Source of the DNA: Rummeliibacillus sp963792445
GTDB taxonomy: Bacteria > Bacillota > Bacilli > Bacillales_A > Planococcaceae
DNA: 64,000 bases
Direction of reading: 5' to 3'
Assembly (NCBI GenBank): GCA_963792445.1
Contig: CAWBWO010000016.1
Coordinates: 248,001 to 312,000 of the forward strand
The notes under the pieces are model-generated. The model saw nothing but the letters and a program-made list of their open reading frames with translations, was not told the DNA's origin and did not search any database. Shown here one piece after another: positions 39,834 to 47,250 of this stretch. The position numbers and the translations under genes were made by a program. Every line of letters starts with the position of its first letter. Within the stretch, counting starts at the first letter, position 1.

Positions 39834-40080
39834 AAAAAGAGCAACAAAAACTCCAGAAAAGACAACAAAATTTGGAACAGCAACAATCTCCTCCAAAAAG
39901 GCAACAACCTCACCGAAAAAAGTAACAATCCGATCCAAAAGAGCAACAAAAACTCCAGAAAAGACAACAAAATTTGGAACAGCAACAATCTTCTCCAAAA
40001 AGGCAACAACCTCACCGAAAAAAGTAACAATCCCATCAAAAAGAGCAACAGCCACCCCAGAAAAAGCAACAAAAAAAGTA
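39834..40080. repeat. 21-bp periodic YAACAA / A-tract array, copy A
   Basis: About 12 units, each an A-tract, then CAACAA or TAACAA, then a variable 7-9 nt spacer. Core positions are 39842, 39863, 39881, 39902, 39923, 39944, 39965, 39983, 40004, 40025, 40046 and 40067, so almost every step is 21 bp (two are 18). A block of five units (102 bp) is duplicated in tandem (starts 39839, 39941, 40043). Because the plus strand has almost no T, several frames stay open, but none has a ribosome site, and I regard it as non-coding. It lies between the met terminator and the terminator of the converging gene. Confidence 0.85.
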
Positions 40081-40104
40081 AAAAATAACAGTCCCCTCAA
40101 AAGA

Positions 40105-40138
40105 CAAAAAAATGACTTCTGTAAAACACAGAAATCAT
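40105..40138 (-). terminator. Minus-strand terminator closing the array
   Basis: On the minus strand ATGATTTCTGT and ACAGAAGTCAT form an 11-bp stem with one T-G pair, followed by TTTTTTTG. It ends the membrane protein gene at 40160. The same hairpin sequence recurs at 62828-62856. Confidence 0.85.
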
Positions 40139-40159
40139 CTCAATTCATATCTTATAAGT

Positions 40160-40795
40160 TTATCTGATTTTTCCTTCTAACTCCTGAAAACTATGAGCAA
40201 GTAAATACTTTTGAATGCCTCGTGCTTGTTTGATCGCTTCTGATGAATAGTGTTTGAAATTTACTTTATCCTGCTTTTTAAATGAGATTAAACTTTCGAT
40301 TGAGGGTAACATCCATTTCTCCGTTAGATTTGGCATTATAGCATGTGCTTGCTCAAAATTTCCGAAGTACGCCTCACTATGGGCAATCATATAACTTTGA
40401 TAAGGTTCCTTGGCGATTTTCTTAGCTTCCGTTATGGCTTGATCATAATTATTTTCGAGAATAGCAAGCAATGATGCATAGTTGTGCTTAACATAAGGCT
40501 GCTTATATGAAGTGATAATGTTTTGAAGAGCCGTTCTTTGCTCTTCGATTGTCTGATTGGCGAGGGCGTAAGGGTAGGCGTAAATAGCACGATGTTTATT
40601 TGCTTTAAGGAAACGATCCACAGTTTTCAAGTTATTTGTCCAAAGCAATGCATTGAAATGAGGGTACATGGTAAATGACGCAATATAAAGGAAAAGCACA
40701 ATGAATATGAGCCATTTAGGAACATCCATTAATAATAGAAAAGTACAAGCGATAATTGCGAATAAATAAATGAACGTTAATTTCCATAATTGCAT
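40160..40795 (-). CDS. Hypothetical membrane-anchored TPR-like protein
   Basis: A 211-residue protein that I cannot name. Two hydrophobic helices open it (residues about 5-45: LTFIYLFAIIACTFLLLMD and IFIVLFLYIASFTMYPHFNA), and the rest is alpha-helical and soluble. The helical repeats have TPR-like spacing (for example YASLLAILENNYDQAITEAK and MIAHSEAYFGNFEQAHAIMP), suggesting a protein-interaction role at the membrane. The ATG at 40795 is 8 nt after AAAGGAG; a longer frame starts 8 codons upstream without a site. It is a lone gene, converging on the met operon. Confidence 0.7.
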   Translation of the reverse strand: MQLWKLTFIYLFAIIACTFLLLMDVPKWLIFIVLFLYIASFTMYPHFNALLWTNNLKTVDRFLKANKHRAIYAYPYALANQTIEEQRTALQNIITSYKQPYVKHNYASLLAILENNYDQAITEAKKIAKEPYQSYMIAHSEAYFGNFEQAHAIMPNLTEKWMLPSIESLISFKKQDKVNFKHYSSEAIKQARGIQKYLLAHSFQELEGKIR

Positions 40796-40879
40796 GAACT
40801 TCACTCCTTTTAAAAACATTATAATCTCAACTTTCTAAAAAGTCTTTCCTAAAATGTGTACATTGGCTAAAAACAAACA

Positions 40880-40908
40880 TTGTATTTTTAAAACATACAT
40901 CATATAAT
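40880..40908 (+). promoter_or_regulatory. SigA-type promoter of tdh
   Basis: TTGTAT (40880-40885), 17-bp spacer and a perfect TATAAT (40903-40908); predicted start near 40915 leaves a leader of about 125 nt. Confidence 0.7.
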
Positions 40909-40969
40909 AGTTTTAAAGAAAACGCTGATATATATTAGGTTTATGACACTTTTAATGTACACCCCAAAA

Positions 40970-41019
40970 ATACAAATGTACTTTCTATACAAATGTACAC
41001 TCTAGAAATACATATGTAG
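40970..41019 (+). promoter_or_regulatory. Three TACAWWTGTA palindromes in the tdh leader
   Basis: ATACAAATGTAC occurs at 40970-40981 and 40987-40998, and ATACATATGTAG at 41008-41019. Each holds TACA-WW-TGTA. They lie downstream of the promoter and end 7 nt before the ribosome site, a placement that would suit a repressor acting as a roadblock. The binding protein is unknown. Confidence 0.5.
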
Positions 41020-41040
41020 TCGACAGAAGGAGGAAATAAA

Positions 41041-41988
41041 ATGAAGAAAATTATGATTACAGGTGCATGCGGTCAAATTGGCTCTGAGTTAGTAGCGAAA
41101 CTACGTAATGAATATGGTAATGAGAATGTACTAGCAACGGATATAAGAAAAGTTTCAACACAAGCGGGACCTTTTGAAGTGCTAGATGTGATGGATGCAG
41201 AGCGCATGCACAAAATTGCAAAAGACTTTGGTGCAGATACTATGATGCATATGGCGGCATTATTATCAGCAACAGCAGAAGAAAAGCCGTTATTTGCTTG
41301 GAACTTAAACATGGGCGGCCTTGTAAATGCATTAGAAGTTTCTCGAGAATTAGGTATGCAATTCTTCACTCCAAGTTCAATCGGTGCATTTGGCCCTTCA
41401 ACACCAAAACACAATACACCACAAGACACATTACAACGCCCTACAACAATGTATGGTGTAAACAAAGTGGCGGGTGAATTATTATGTGATTACTACCATA
41501 CACGTTTTGGTTTAGATACTCGTGGTGTTCGTTTCCCAGGTCTAATCTCTAATGTAACGCCTCCAGGTGGTGGGACAACAGATTATGCAGTAGATATCTA
41601 CTATAAGGCAGTCCAAGAGGGAAAATATACTTCATATATTGCACAAGGAACCTATATGGATATGATGTATATGCCAGATGCATTGCAAGCAATTGTAGAT
41701 TTAATGGAAGCAAATCCAGATAAGTTAATCCATCGTAATGCATTCAACTTAACAGCAATGAGCTTTGAACCGGAAGAAATTGCAGCTTCTATTCGCAAAC
41801 AAATGCCAAACTTTAAAATGGACTATAATGTAGATCCTATTCGCCAAGCTATTGCAGATAGCTGGCCAGATTCACTTGATTCAAGTGCTGCAAAAGAAGA
41901 ATGGGGCTTTAAAGCGCAATATGATTTAGATGCTATGACAATTGATATGTTGAAAAAACTAGAAAAAAAGATTAGTCATTCAGCTTAA
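41041..41988 (+). CDS. tdh: L-threonine 3-dehydrogenase, SDR (UDP-galactose epimerase-like) type
   Basis: A 315-residue extended SDR protein. The NAD-binding loop is TGACGQIGSELV (residues 7-18), the active-site motif is YGVNK with the preceding FTPSSIGAFGPSTPK block carrying the catalytic Ser, and GVRFPGLISNVTPPGGGTTDYAVDIYY follows. Those features are typical of the epimerase-type threonine dehydrogenases rather than sugar epimerases. It oxidises threonine to 2-amino-3-ketobutyrate, the substrate of Kbl, whose gene is at 21010. The start ATG is 6 nt after AGAAGGAGG. The leader carries three palindromes that probably regulate it. Confidence 0.88.
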   Translation: MKKIMITGACGQIGSELVAKLRNEYGNENVLATDIRKVSTQAGPFEVLDVMDAERMHKIAKDFGADTMMHMAALLSATAEEKPLFAWNLNMGGLVNALEVSRELGMQFFTPSSIGAFGPSTPKHNTPQDTLQRPTTMYGVNKVAGELLCDYYHTRFGLDTRGVRFPGLISNVTPPGGGTTDYAVDIYYKAVQEGKYTSYIAQGTYMDMMYMPDALQAIVDLMEANPDKLIHRNAFNLTAMSFEPEEIAASIRKQMPNFKMDYNVDPIRQAIADSWPDSLDSSAAKEEWGFKAQYDLDAMTIDMLKKLEKKISHSA

Positions 41989-42003
41989 GTTATTTGGAGA
42001 ATG

Positions 42004-42056
42004 AAAAAAGAGTGTGTTGTTAGCCTAATTGAAAGGCTTGCAACACACTCTTTTTT
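42004..42056 (+). terminator. Intrinsic terminator after tdh
   Basis: AAAAAAGAGTGTGTTG (42004-42019) pairs with CAACACACTCTTTTTT (42041-42056), with an inner AGCCT / AGGCT stem. Confidence 0.95.
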
Positions 42057-42090
42057 ATAAAGGGAGTTTAGAGAAAGTGAAAGTTAAATT

Positions 42091-42417
42091 TTATTGTAAT
42101 CCTTTTGCGATAATGATGAGTTTACCTTGGTCTAGTTCTTTTTCTGCTGTCGCAGCTTCTTCTTTACTTAGACCAACAGCTTCCATTTGACTACGTAGTT
42201 CGTCACCACGGGAAACCACAAAATTTTTCATCGTTTGGAGAAAACCTTGATCTTTCATAGAAACTTCTCCGGTATCGAGTGCATCTGTAATATCGTCTTC
42301 GCGTTCACGGAAATGAGCGAAGATATAGATATCATCTCGATCAATACCTCGTGATTCTAATTTCTCCACATGACTTTTTGCTTGTATTGCATTTTCCACA
42401 GAAATGTTATTCATCAT
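42091..42417 (-). CDS. General stress protein, YflT/heat-induced stress domain
   Basis: A 108-residue soluble protein of the heat-induced stress protein YflT family (general stress protein 17M domain). Visible family features are VENAIQAKSHVEKLESRGID with DDIYIFAH in the first half and a C-terminal AVGLSKEEAATAEKELDQGK then LIIIAKG strand. The biochemical function is unknown; Bacillus homologues belong to the SigB general stress regulon. That fits the SigB-type promoter seen here just upstream. Two adjacent ATG codons (42417, 42414) follow AAGGAGG; either may start. Confidence 0.86.
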   Translation of the reverse strand: MMNNISVENAIQAKSHVEKLESRGIDRDDIYIFAHFREREDDITDALDTGEVSMKDQGFLQTMKNFVVSRGDELRSQMEAVGLSKEEAATAEKELDQGKLIIIAKGLQ

Positions 42418-42450
42418 TTAATCTCCTCCTTATTGGATTCTACTTATGGT

Positions 42451-42475
42451 ATTCCCGAAATTAAAAAGATTAAAC
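42451..42475 (-). promoter_or_regulatory. SigB-type promoter of the yflT-like gene
   Basis: On the minus strand GTTTAA (42475-42470) and GGGAAT (42456-42451) are separated by 13 bp, matching the Bacillus SigB consensus GTTTAA-N12/15-GGGWAW, 34 bp before the start codon. Confidence 0.82.
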
Positions 42476-42677
42476 ATAGATAAAAACGAAAAAATTAATT
42501 CCTTATTATAGTAGATGGTCATATTTTTAAATAGAAAAACATACATAGTTATTGGATTAATAGAAACTTTTTATAGTAATCTAGCGTGAATTTTTTAAAA
42601 TAAGTTGGATTAGGAATATTGTATATTTCATGCTGATTTAAAGTTAATGAATACAAATAAGGGGAGTTGAAAAAAAT

Positions 42678-44282
42678 ATGATGCAGACACCATTAGTATT
42701 AACGGATTTCGTCAAGAGAGCAGAACGCTATTTTCCAAGGAAACTCATTATATCAAGAACAGCTGAAAATACAATCCATCGTATAACTTACAAAGAGTTT
42801 GGGCAACGTACAAGAAAGTTAGCGCAAGCTTTAACAAAGTTAGGCATGAAAAGAGGAACGAAAGTGGGCTCTTTTGCATGGAATCATCATCGGCATTTAG
42901 AAGCTTATTTCGCAGTTCCATGTGCAGGGGCTGTTTTGCATATGATCAATATTCGCTTATCCCCTGAGCATATTATCTATATTATTAACCATGCAGAAGA
43001 TGAAATATTATTAATTGATGGAGATTTATTCCCATTAATAGAGAAAGTAATCCCGCTGTTGAAATCTGTAAAACATATTATTGTCATGCAAGATGGACTG
43101 GAGCTACCTGAAACAGTATTGGAAAATGTTCATTCATACGAACAATTACTAGCAGAAGCGGGAGAGGATTACGATTTCCCTAAAGATTTAGATGAAAATA
43201 TGCCAGCAGGAATGTGCTATACAAGTGCAACTACAGGATTCCCAAAAGGCGTTGTTTATACACATCGTAGTTTGGTCCTCCACAGTATTGCACTAGGTTT
43301 AGCAGATTCACTTGGAATTCGTGAAAATGATGTAGTAATGCCTGTTGTGCCTATGTTCCATGTAAACGCATGGGGAATGCCATTTGCAGCCGTAAATTTT
43401 GGGACCACACAAGTATTGCCAGGACCAATGTTCACACCGGCGTTATTACTAGATTTAATTGAACAAGAAAAGGTAACATTAACGGCTGGTGTTCCAACGA
43501 TTTGGCTAGGCGCATTAAAAGAATTAGAGGAAAATCCTCGAGACATTTCTTCGTTGCGTACAATTGTCTGTGGTGGATCTGCGTCTCCTAAAGGATTGAT
43601 CCAGACTTTTGAAGAAAAATATAAAGTGCCATTTATCGTTGGGTACGGTATGACAGAAACAACGCCAATCGTAAGTCTATCAACCTATACTTCTGAAATG
43701 GAGAATTGGTCAAAAGAGGAAAAGTTAGATATACGTGCAACACAAGGTTTAACCGTTTCATTAGTTGAGACACGTGTTGTCAATGATGACGGAGAAGTTC
43801 CTTGGGATGGCAAGACGATGGGTGAATTAACCATTAGAGGACCGTGGATTGCAGATGAGTACTATCATGATGAAAGAACAAAAGAGGCATTCAAAAATGG
43901 TTGGCTTTATACAGGCGATATCGCAGCAGTCACGAAAGAAGGCTATATAAAAATAACCGATCGTGTAAAAGATCTAATTAAAAGTGGTGGAGAGTGGATT
44001 TCCTCTGTTGATCTTGAGAATGCTTTGATGACACATGAAGCAGTTTTTGAAGCAGCAGTCATTGCTATTCCAGATGAAAAATGGCAAGAACGACCATTAG
44101 CATGTGTCGTTTTAAAAGAAGGATGCAAAACAACAAAAGAAGAATTACTGACTTATTTAGAAGGTCAATTTGCTAAATGGTGGGTGCCAGATGATGTGGT
44201 ATTCTTAAAAGAAATTCCAAAAACCTCTGTTGGCAAATTCCTGAAAGCAAAACTACGCGAGGATTTAGCAAGAAAAAGATAA
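42678..44282 (+). CDS. AMP-binding acyl-CoA synthetase (medium/long-chain fatty acid ligase type)
   Basis: A 534-residue ANL-family ligase. The AMP-binding P-loop is YTSATTGFPKGVVYTHR (Ala in place of the usual first Gly, seen in several fatty acyl-CoA ligases as I recall). Further motifs are GYGMTETTP (A5), NGWLYTGDIA (A7), IKSGGEWISSVDLENAL (A8) and the catalytic Lys near the end in PKTSVGKFLKAKL (A10). It activates a fatty acid with ATP and CoA in the cytoplasm. Chain length cannot be read from sequence. The start follows GGGGAG. Lone gene with a terminator; no beta-oxidation genes adjoin. Confidence 0.87.
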   Translation: MMQTPLVLTDFVKRAERYFPRKLIISRTAENTIHRITYKEFGQRTRKLAQALTKLGMKRGTKVGSFAWNHHRHLEAYFAVPCAGAVLHMINIRLSPEHIIYIINHAEDEILLIDGDLFPLIEKVIPLLKSVKHIIVMQDGLELPETVLENVHSYEQLLAEAGEDYDFPKDLDENMPAGMCYTSATTGFPKGVVYTHRSLVLHSIALGLADSLGIRENDVVMPVVPMFHVNAWGMPFAAVNFGTTQVLPGPMFTPALLLDLIEQEKVTLTAGVPTIWLGALKELEENPRDISSLRTIVCGGSASPKGLIQTFEEKYKVPFIVGYGMTETTPIVSLSTYTSEMENWSKEEKLDIRATQGLTVSLVETRVVNDDGEVPWDGKTMGELTIRGPWIADEYYHDERTKEAFKNGWLYTGDIAAVTKEGYIKITDRVKDLIKSGGEWISSVDLENALMTHEAVFEAAVIAIPDEKWQERPLACVVLKEGCKTTKEELLTYLEGQFAKWWVPDDVVFLKEIPKTSVGKFLKAKLREDLARKR

Positions 44283-44296
44283 AGTACAAGCCAATA

Positions 44297-44345
44297 TGAA
44301 AAAGAGCATTTCAATGTAATTTTACATCGAAATGCTCTTTTTTCA
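44297..44345. terminator. Bidirectional intrinsic terminator
   Basis: AAAAAGAGCATTTC pairs with GAAATGCTCTTTTTT, extended by AATGTAA / TTACAT, between the acyl-CoA ligase and converging queT genes. Confidence 0.9.
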
Positions 44346-44355
44346 TGTTTAAAAG

Positions 44356-44844
44356 TTAATCTTCTATTAATTTGCTAAGATTAATGCGTTTATTTAAAGA
44401 AGTCATTACAGGAATACCAACAACCATTACGACGAATTCACCTACTGCACAAGTGAACCAAGTAAATAGGAATGGTAAATCAATTGCAAGATGTAATTCG
44501 ATCGCTATTAAGAACATTGTAAAAGTAAAAACGATTGTGTTGAAAATCATTCGTGCTAGAATGCCTTTAATAAAGCGAGTGGAGAAGATTGTAATCGCTA
44601 ATGCTATTATTGATTGCCCAACTCCAAATACTAAATCATATGTTCCAAGTGGTGAGAACAGATTTGTGATGAATACACCAATTACAATGCCGAGCATATA
44701 TTTCTTGTTGAAAACAACAAGATGGTTGAACATTTCTGAAATACGGAATTGTATATTCGTAAAGCCAAATGGTGCAATAAGCAGTGATACAGCGATATAA
44801 AGTGCAGCAATAATTCCACTGACTGCCAAAGATTTTACTTTCAT
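44356..44844 (-). CDS. queT: QueT-family ECF transporter substrate-binding protein (queuosine precursor)
   Basis: A 162-residue integral membrane S-component with five or six helices, opening MKVKSLAVSGIIAALYIAVS then LLIAPFGFTNIQFRISEMFN, a segment typical of QueT proteins (the FRISE motif). QueT works with an energy-coupling-factor module to import the queuosine precursor preQ1 or preQ0. The role is strongly supported by the preQ1-I riboswitch directly upstream, which overlaps the ribosome site. The ECF ATPase and T-component genes are elsewhere. Convergent with the acyl-CoA ligase gene. Confidence 0.9.
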   Translation of the reverse strand: MKVKSLAVSGIIAALYIAVSLLIAPFGFTNIQFRISEMFNHLVVFNKKYMLGIVIGVFITNLFSPLGTYDLVFGVGQSIIALAITIFSTRFIKGILARMIFNTIVFTFTMFLIAIELHLAIDLPFLFTWFTCAVGEFVVMVVGIPVMTSLNKRINLSKLIED

Positions 44845-44849
44845 TATTT

Positions 44850-44892
44850 AAACCCCCTAGTTTTTTTCCGTGGGATGGTTTCGAACCACGTC
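44850..44892 (-). ncRNA. preQ1-I riboswitch
   Basis: On the minus strand ACGTGGTTCGAAACCATCCC, then ACGG and AAAAAACTAGGGGG. The stem-loop CGTGG / CCACG, the A-rich tail and the CTAGGGG segment are the class I preQ1 pattern. The last part is also the ribosome site of queT (start 44844), so ligand binding should block translation initiation. Confidence 0.88.
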
Positions 44893-45110
44893 ATTTTAGA
44901 AAACAATTATCTATTCTAAATGTATTACAAAAGAATGTCAAACTTTACTTAGGGAAAAAAGAAAAAGTTAGCTAAAATTTTTATTAAAAAATAATTCGAA
45001 AAATTGTCACATTTTAATTAAGGTTTCATAAACCTTTATAAATAGGCAATTCAATGCTTTAAAGTATTGAACTTCATGCAAGTAAAGTAATTAGAAGATT
45101 CATAATATTA

Positions 45111-45139
45111 TTGACGATTAAGTGTAATTTTTGTAATAT
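45111..45139 (+). promoter_or_regulatory. Promoter of the TrpXYZ-type importer operon
   Basis: TTGACG (45111-45116), 17-bp spacer, TAATAT (45134-45139), 60 bp before the substrate-binding protein start. The rest of the 44893-45110 gap is AT-rich; I see no T-box or other riboswitch. Confidence 0.65.
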
Positions 45140-45199
45140 AACAATAATTAGTAGTAAAAATAGTAGAATAAGAGTTTGTCCAAAACAAGGGGGATCTAT

Positions 45200-46207
45200 A
45201 TGAAGAAAAACAAAAAGTATTTATTACTTTTAATGACAGCAATCATCGTATTAGCTCTAGCAGCATGTGGCACTAAAGCAGATTCATCAAAATCTAGTGA
45301 CAAAGAAACAAATGGAGCTGCAGATGAAAAAACATATAAAATTGGGATTACTCAAATTGTTGAGCACCCATCATTAAATGAAGCAACAAAAGGCTTTAAA
45401 GCAGCACTTAAAGAAGCAGGGTTAAAAGTTGACTATCAAACAGAAATCGCACAAGGCGACCAAAGCGTTAATACAACAGCTGCCAATAACTTAGTAGGTA
45501 GTGGCGTCGATTTAATCTTCGCTAACTCAACACCAAGTGCACAAGCTGCAGCTGCAGCAACTTCTGATATTCCAATTGTATTCACATCAGTAACAGATGC
45601 AGTTGGTGCTGAACTTGTCAAATCAATGGAAAAACCAGGTGGCAATGTAACAGGAACTGTGGATACTCACCCAGATGCAATTCCAAATACTATAAAATTC
45701 TTAAGTGAACAACTACATGCTAAAAAAGTTGGTATGGTGTTCAACTCAGGCGAGCAAAACTCACGAGTACAAGTGGATGCAGCGAAAAAAGAAGCAAAGA
45801 ATGCGGGTATTACAATCGTTGAAGCTTCAGCTGCTACTTCAGCAGAAGTAAAACAAGCTACTGAATCATTAGTAGGCAAAGTAGATGCCATGTACATCAT
45901 TACAGATAACACAGTTGTTTCAGCTCTTGAATCTGTTTTAGATGTTGCGAATGACAAGAAAATTCCTGTAATGGTAGGAGAACTTGATTCAGTAGCACGT
46001 GGTGGCTTAGGAGCTTACGGCTTTAGCTACTATGATATTGGTTATGAAGCAGGACAAAAAGCAGTTGAAATTTTAAAAGACGGCAAAAAGCCTGCTGATA
46101 TCCCAGTTGCATATCCAGCAAATCTAAAACTAGAAATTAACAAAACAACAGCAGGCAAAATCGGCGTAGACATCAAAGATGAATGGAAAGCAGAAACAGT
46201 CGAATAG
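45200..46207 (+). CDS. ABC transporter substrate-binding lipoprotein (TrpX/PF04392 type)
   Basis: A 335-residue exported lipoprotein. The signal peptide (KKNKKYLLLLMTAIIVLALA) ends in the lipobox LAAC. The rest is a two-lobed periplasmic-binding-like fold of the ABC_sub_bind type, with KIGITQIVEHPSLNEATKGF at the start, NLVGSGVDLIFANSTPSAQA in the first lobe and ALGAYGFSYYDIGYEAGQKA-like text (GLGAYGFSYYDIGYEAGQKA) near the end. Relatives (TrpX) bind aromatic amino acids, but the ligand here is unproven. The ATG at 45200 follows AAGGGGG. First gene of a three-gene operon. Confidence 0.87.
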   Translation: MKKNKKYLLLLMTAIIVLALAACGTKADSSKSSDKETNGAADEKTYKIGITQIVEHPSLNEATKGFKAALKEAGLKVDYQTEIAQGDQSVNTTAANNLVGSGVDLIFANSTPSAQAAAAATSDIPIVFTSVTDAVGAELVKSMEKPGGNVTGTVDTHPDAIPNTIKFLSEQLHAKKVGMVFNSGEQNSRVQVDAAKKEAKNAGITIVEASAATSAEVKQATESLVGKVDAMYIITDNTVVSALESVLDVANDKKIPVMVGELDSVARGGLGAYGFSYYDIGYEAGQKAVEILKDGKKPADIPVAYPANLKLEINKTTAGKIGVDIKDEWKAETVE

Positions 46208-46224
46208 ATAGGAGATGATTCTAT

Positions 46225-47250
46225 ATGTTTACAGCAATTTTTGGCTCAGTAGAGCAAGGGATCATCTATGCAATAATGGCACTCGGAGTGTATCTAACAT
46301 TCCGAGTGTTAGATTTTCCTGATTTAACAGTAGACGGCAGCTTCGTAACAGGCGCCGCTACAGCAGCAACGATGATTACATTAGGATACAACCCAATTAT
46401 CGCAACGATTTGTGCAACAGTAGCTGGCTTTGTTGCCGGTTCAATTACGGGCATTCTCCACACAAAAGCAAAAATTAACTCACTTTTATCAGGGATATTA
46501 ATGATGATTGCTTTATACTCCATTAACTTGCGAATTATGGGGATGACGACAGATACAGCTGTTGGACGTCCAAATATTCCACTCGCAAACGCAGATTCAA
46601 TATTTACCTTATTCAATGGATTTTGGGAAAAACTCGGAATAGACAAAGCATTAAACGGCATGTTATCTAGCATGGGAGTAGAAAACGTCCCTAAAACTTG
46701 GGGTGTCATCTTCATCATGCTGATCTTAACATTTGCGATTAAAATCATCTTTGACTGGTTCTTAAAAACTGAAATGGGCTTAGCCATTCGCGCAACAGGT
46801 GATAACGATAAAATGATTCGCAGTTTTTCTGCCAATACAGACACACTAACAATCTTAGGTTTAGGTTTATCCAATGGATTAGTCGCATTATCCGGTGCAC
46901 TAATCGCTCAATATGGTAAGTTTGCTGATATTGGTATGGGGATTGGGATGATTGTGATTGGCTTAGCTTCAGTAATTATCGGTGAAGCTATTTTGGGAAC
47001 AAAAACAATTGTCCGAACAACATTTGCGGTCTTTTTCGGTGCAATAATTTATCAAATCGTCCGTGCATTAGCATTAAAAGTAGAGTTTTTAGATGCGGGC
47101 GATATGAAGCTAATTACAGCAGTCATTGTGATCATTGCTTTAGTTGTACCAACATTAAGAGCAAAGCAAAAAGAAAAAGCTCGCATAGCCAAACGTCGAG
47201 CAGAACGTGATGCTGAAGCAGTGAAACAGGAGGCGAAGCCAATTGCTTAA
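46225..47250 (+). CDS. ABC transporter permease (BPD_transp_2 family)
   Basis: A 341-residue permease with eight to ten hydrophobic helices. Typical family text is YAIMALGVYLTFRVLDFPDL, TVDGSFVTGAATAATMI, ALSGALIAQYGKFADIGMGI and GEAILGTKTIVRTTFAVFFG. The family includes the branched-chain amino-acid and TrpY permeases. The cytoplasmic C-terminus is rich in Lys, Arg and Glu. The gene starts 17 bp after the binding-protein stop (ATG behind GGAG) and overlaps the ATPase gene by 8 nt. Confidence 0.9.
   Translation: MFTAIFGSVEQGIIYAIMALGVYLTFRVLDFPDLTVDGSFVTGAATAATMITLGYNPIIATICATVAGFVAGSITGILHTKAKINSLLSGILMMIALYSINLRIMGMTTDTAVGRPNIPLANADSIFTLFNGFWEKLGIDKALNGMLSSMGVENVPKTWGVIFIMLILTFAIKIIFDWFLKTEMGLAIRATGDNDKMIRSFSANTDTLTILGLGLSNGLVALSGALIAQYGKFADIGMGIGMIVIGLASVIIGEAILGTKTIVRTTFAVFFGAIIYQIVRALALKVEFLDAGDMKLITAVIVIIALVVPTLRAKQKEKARIAKRRAERDAEAVKQEAKPIA

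Noticed and set aside
39834..40080. CRISPR array
   Set aside because: The repeated core is only about 6 nt plus an A-tract, the spacers recur, the period is 21 bp, and no cas gene is present.
39792..40167. Several overlapping ORFs on both strands over the first periodic array, with Lys/Thr-rich or Phe/Val-rich heptad repeats
   Set aside because: They arise because the plus strand is nearly free of T. None has a ribosome site, the corresponding frame in the second array lacks a start codon, and frames differ between copies.
44893..45110. T-box or other riboswitch before the TrpXYZ-type operon
   Set aside because: No T-box core or other conserved leader sequence found; only a promoter is evident.
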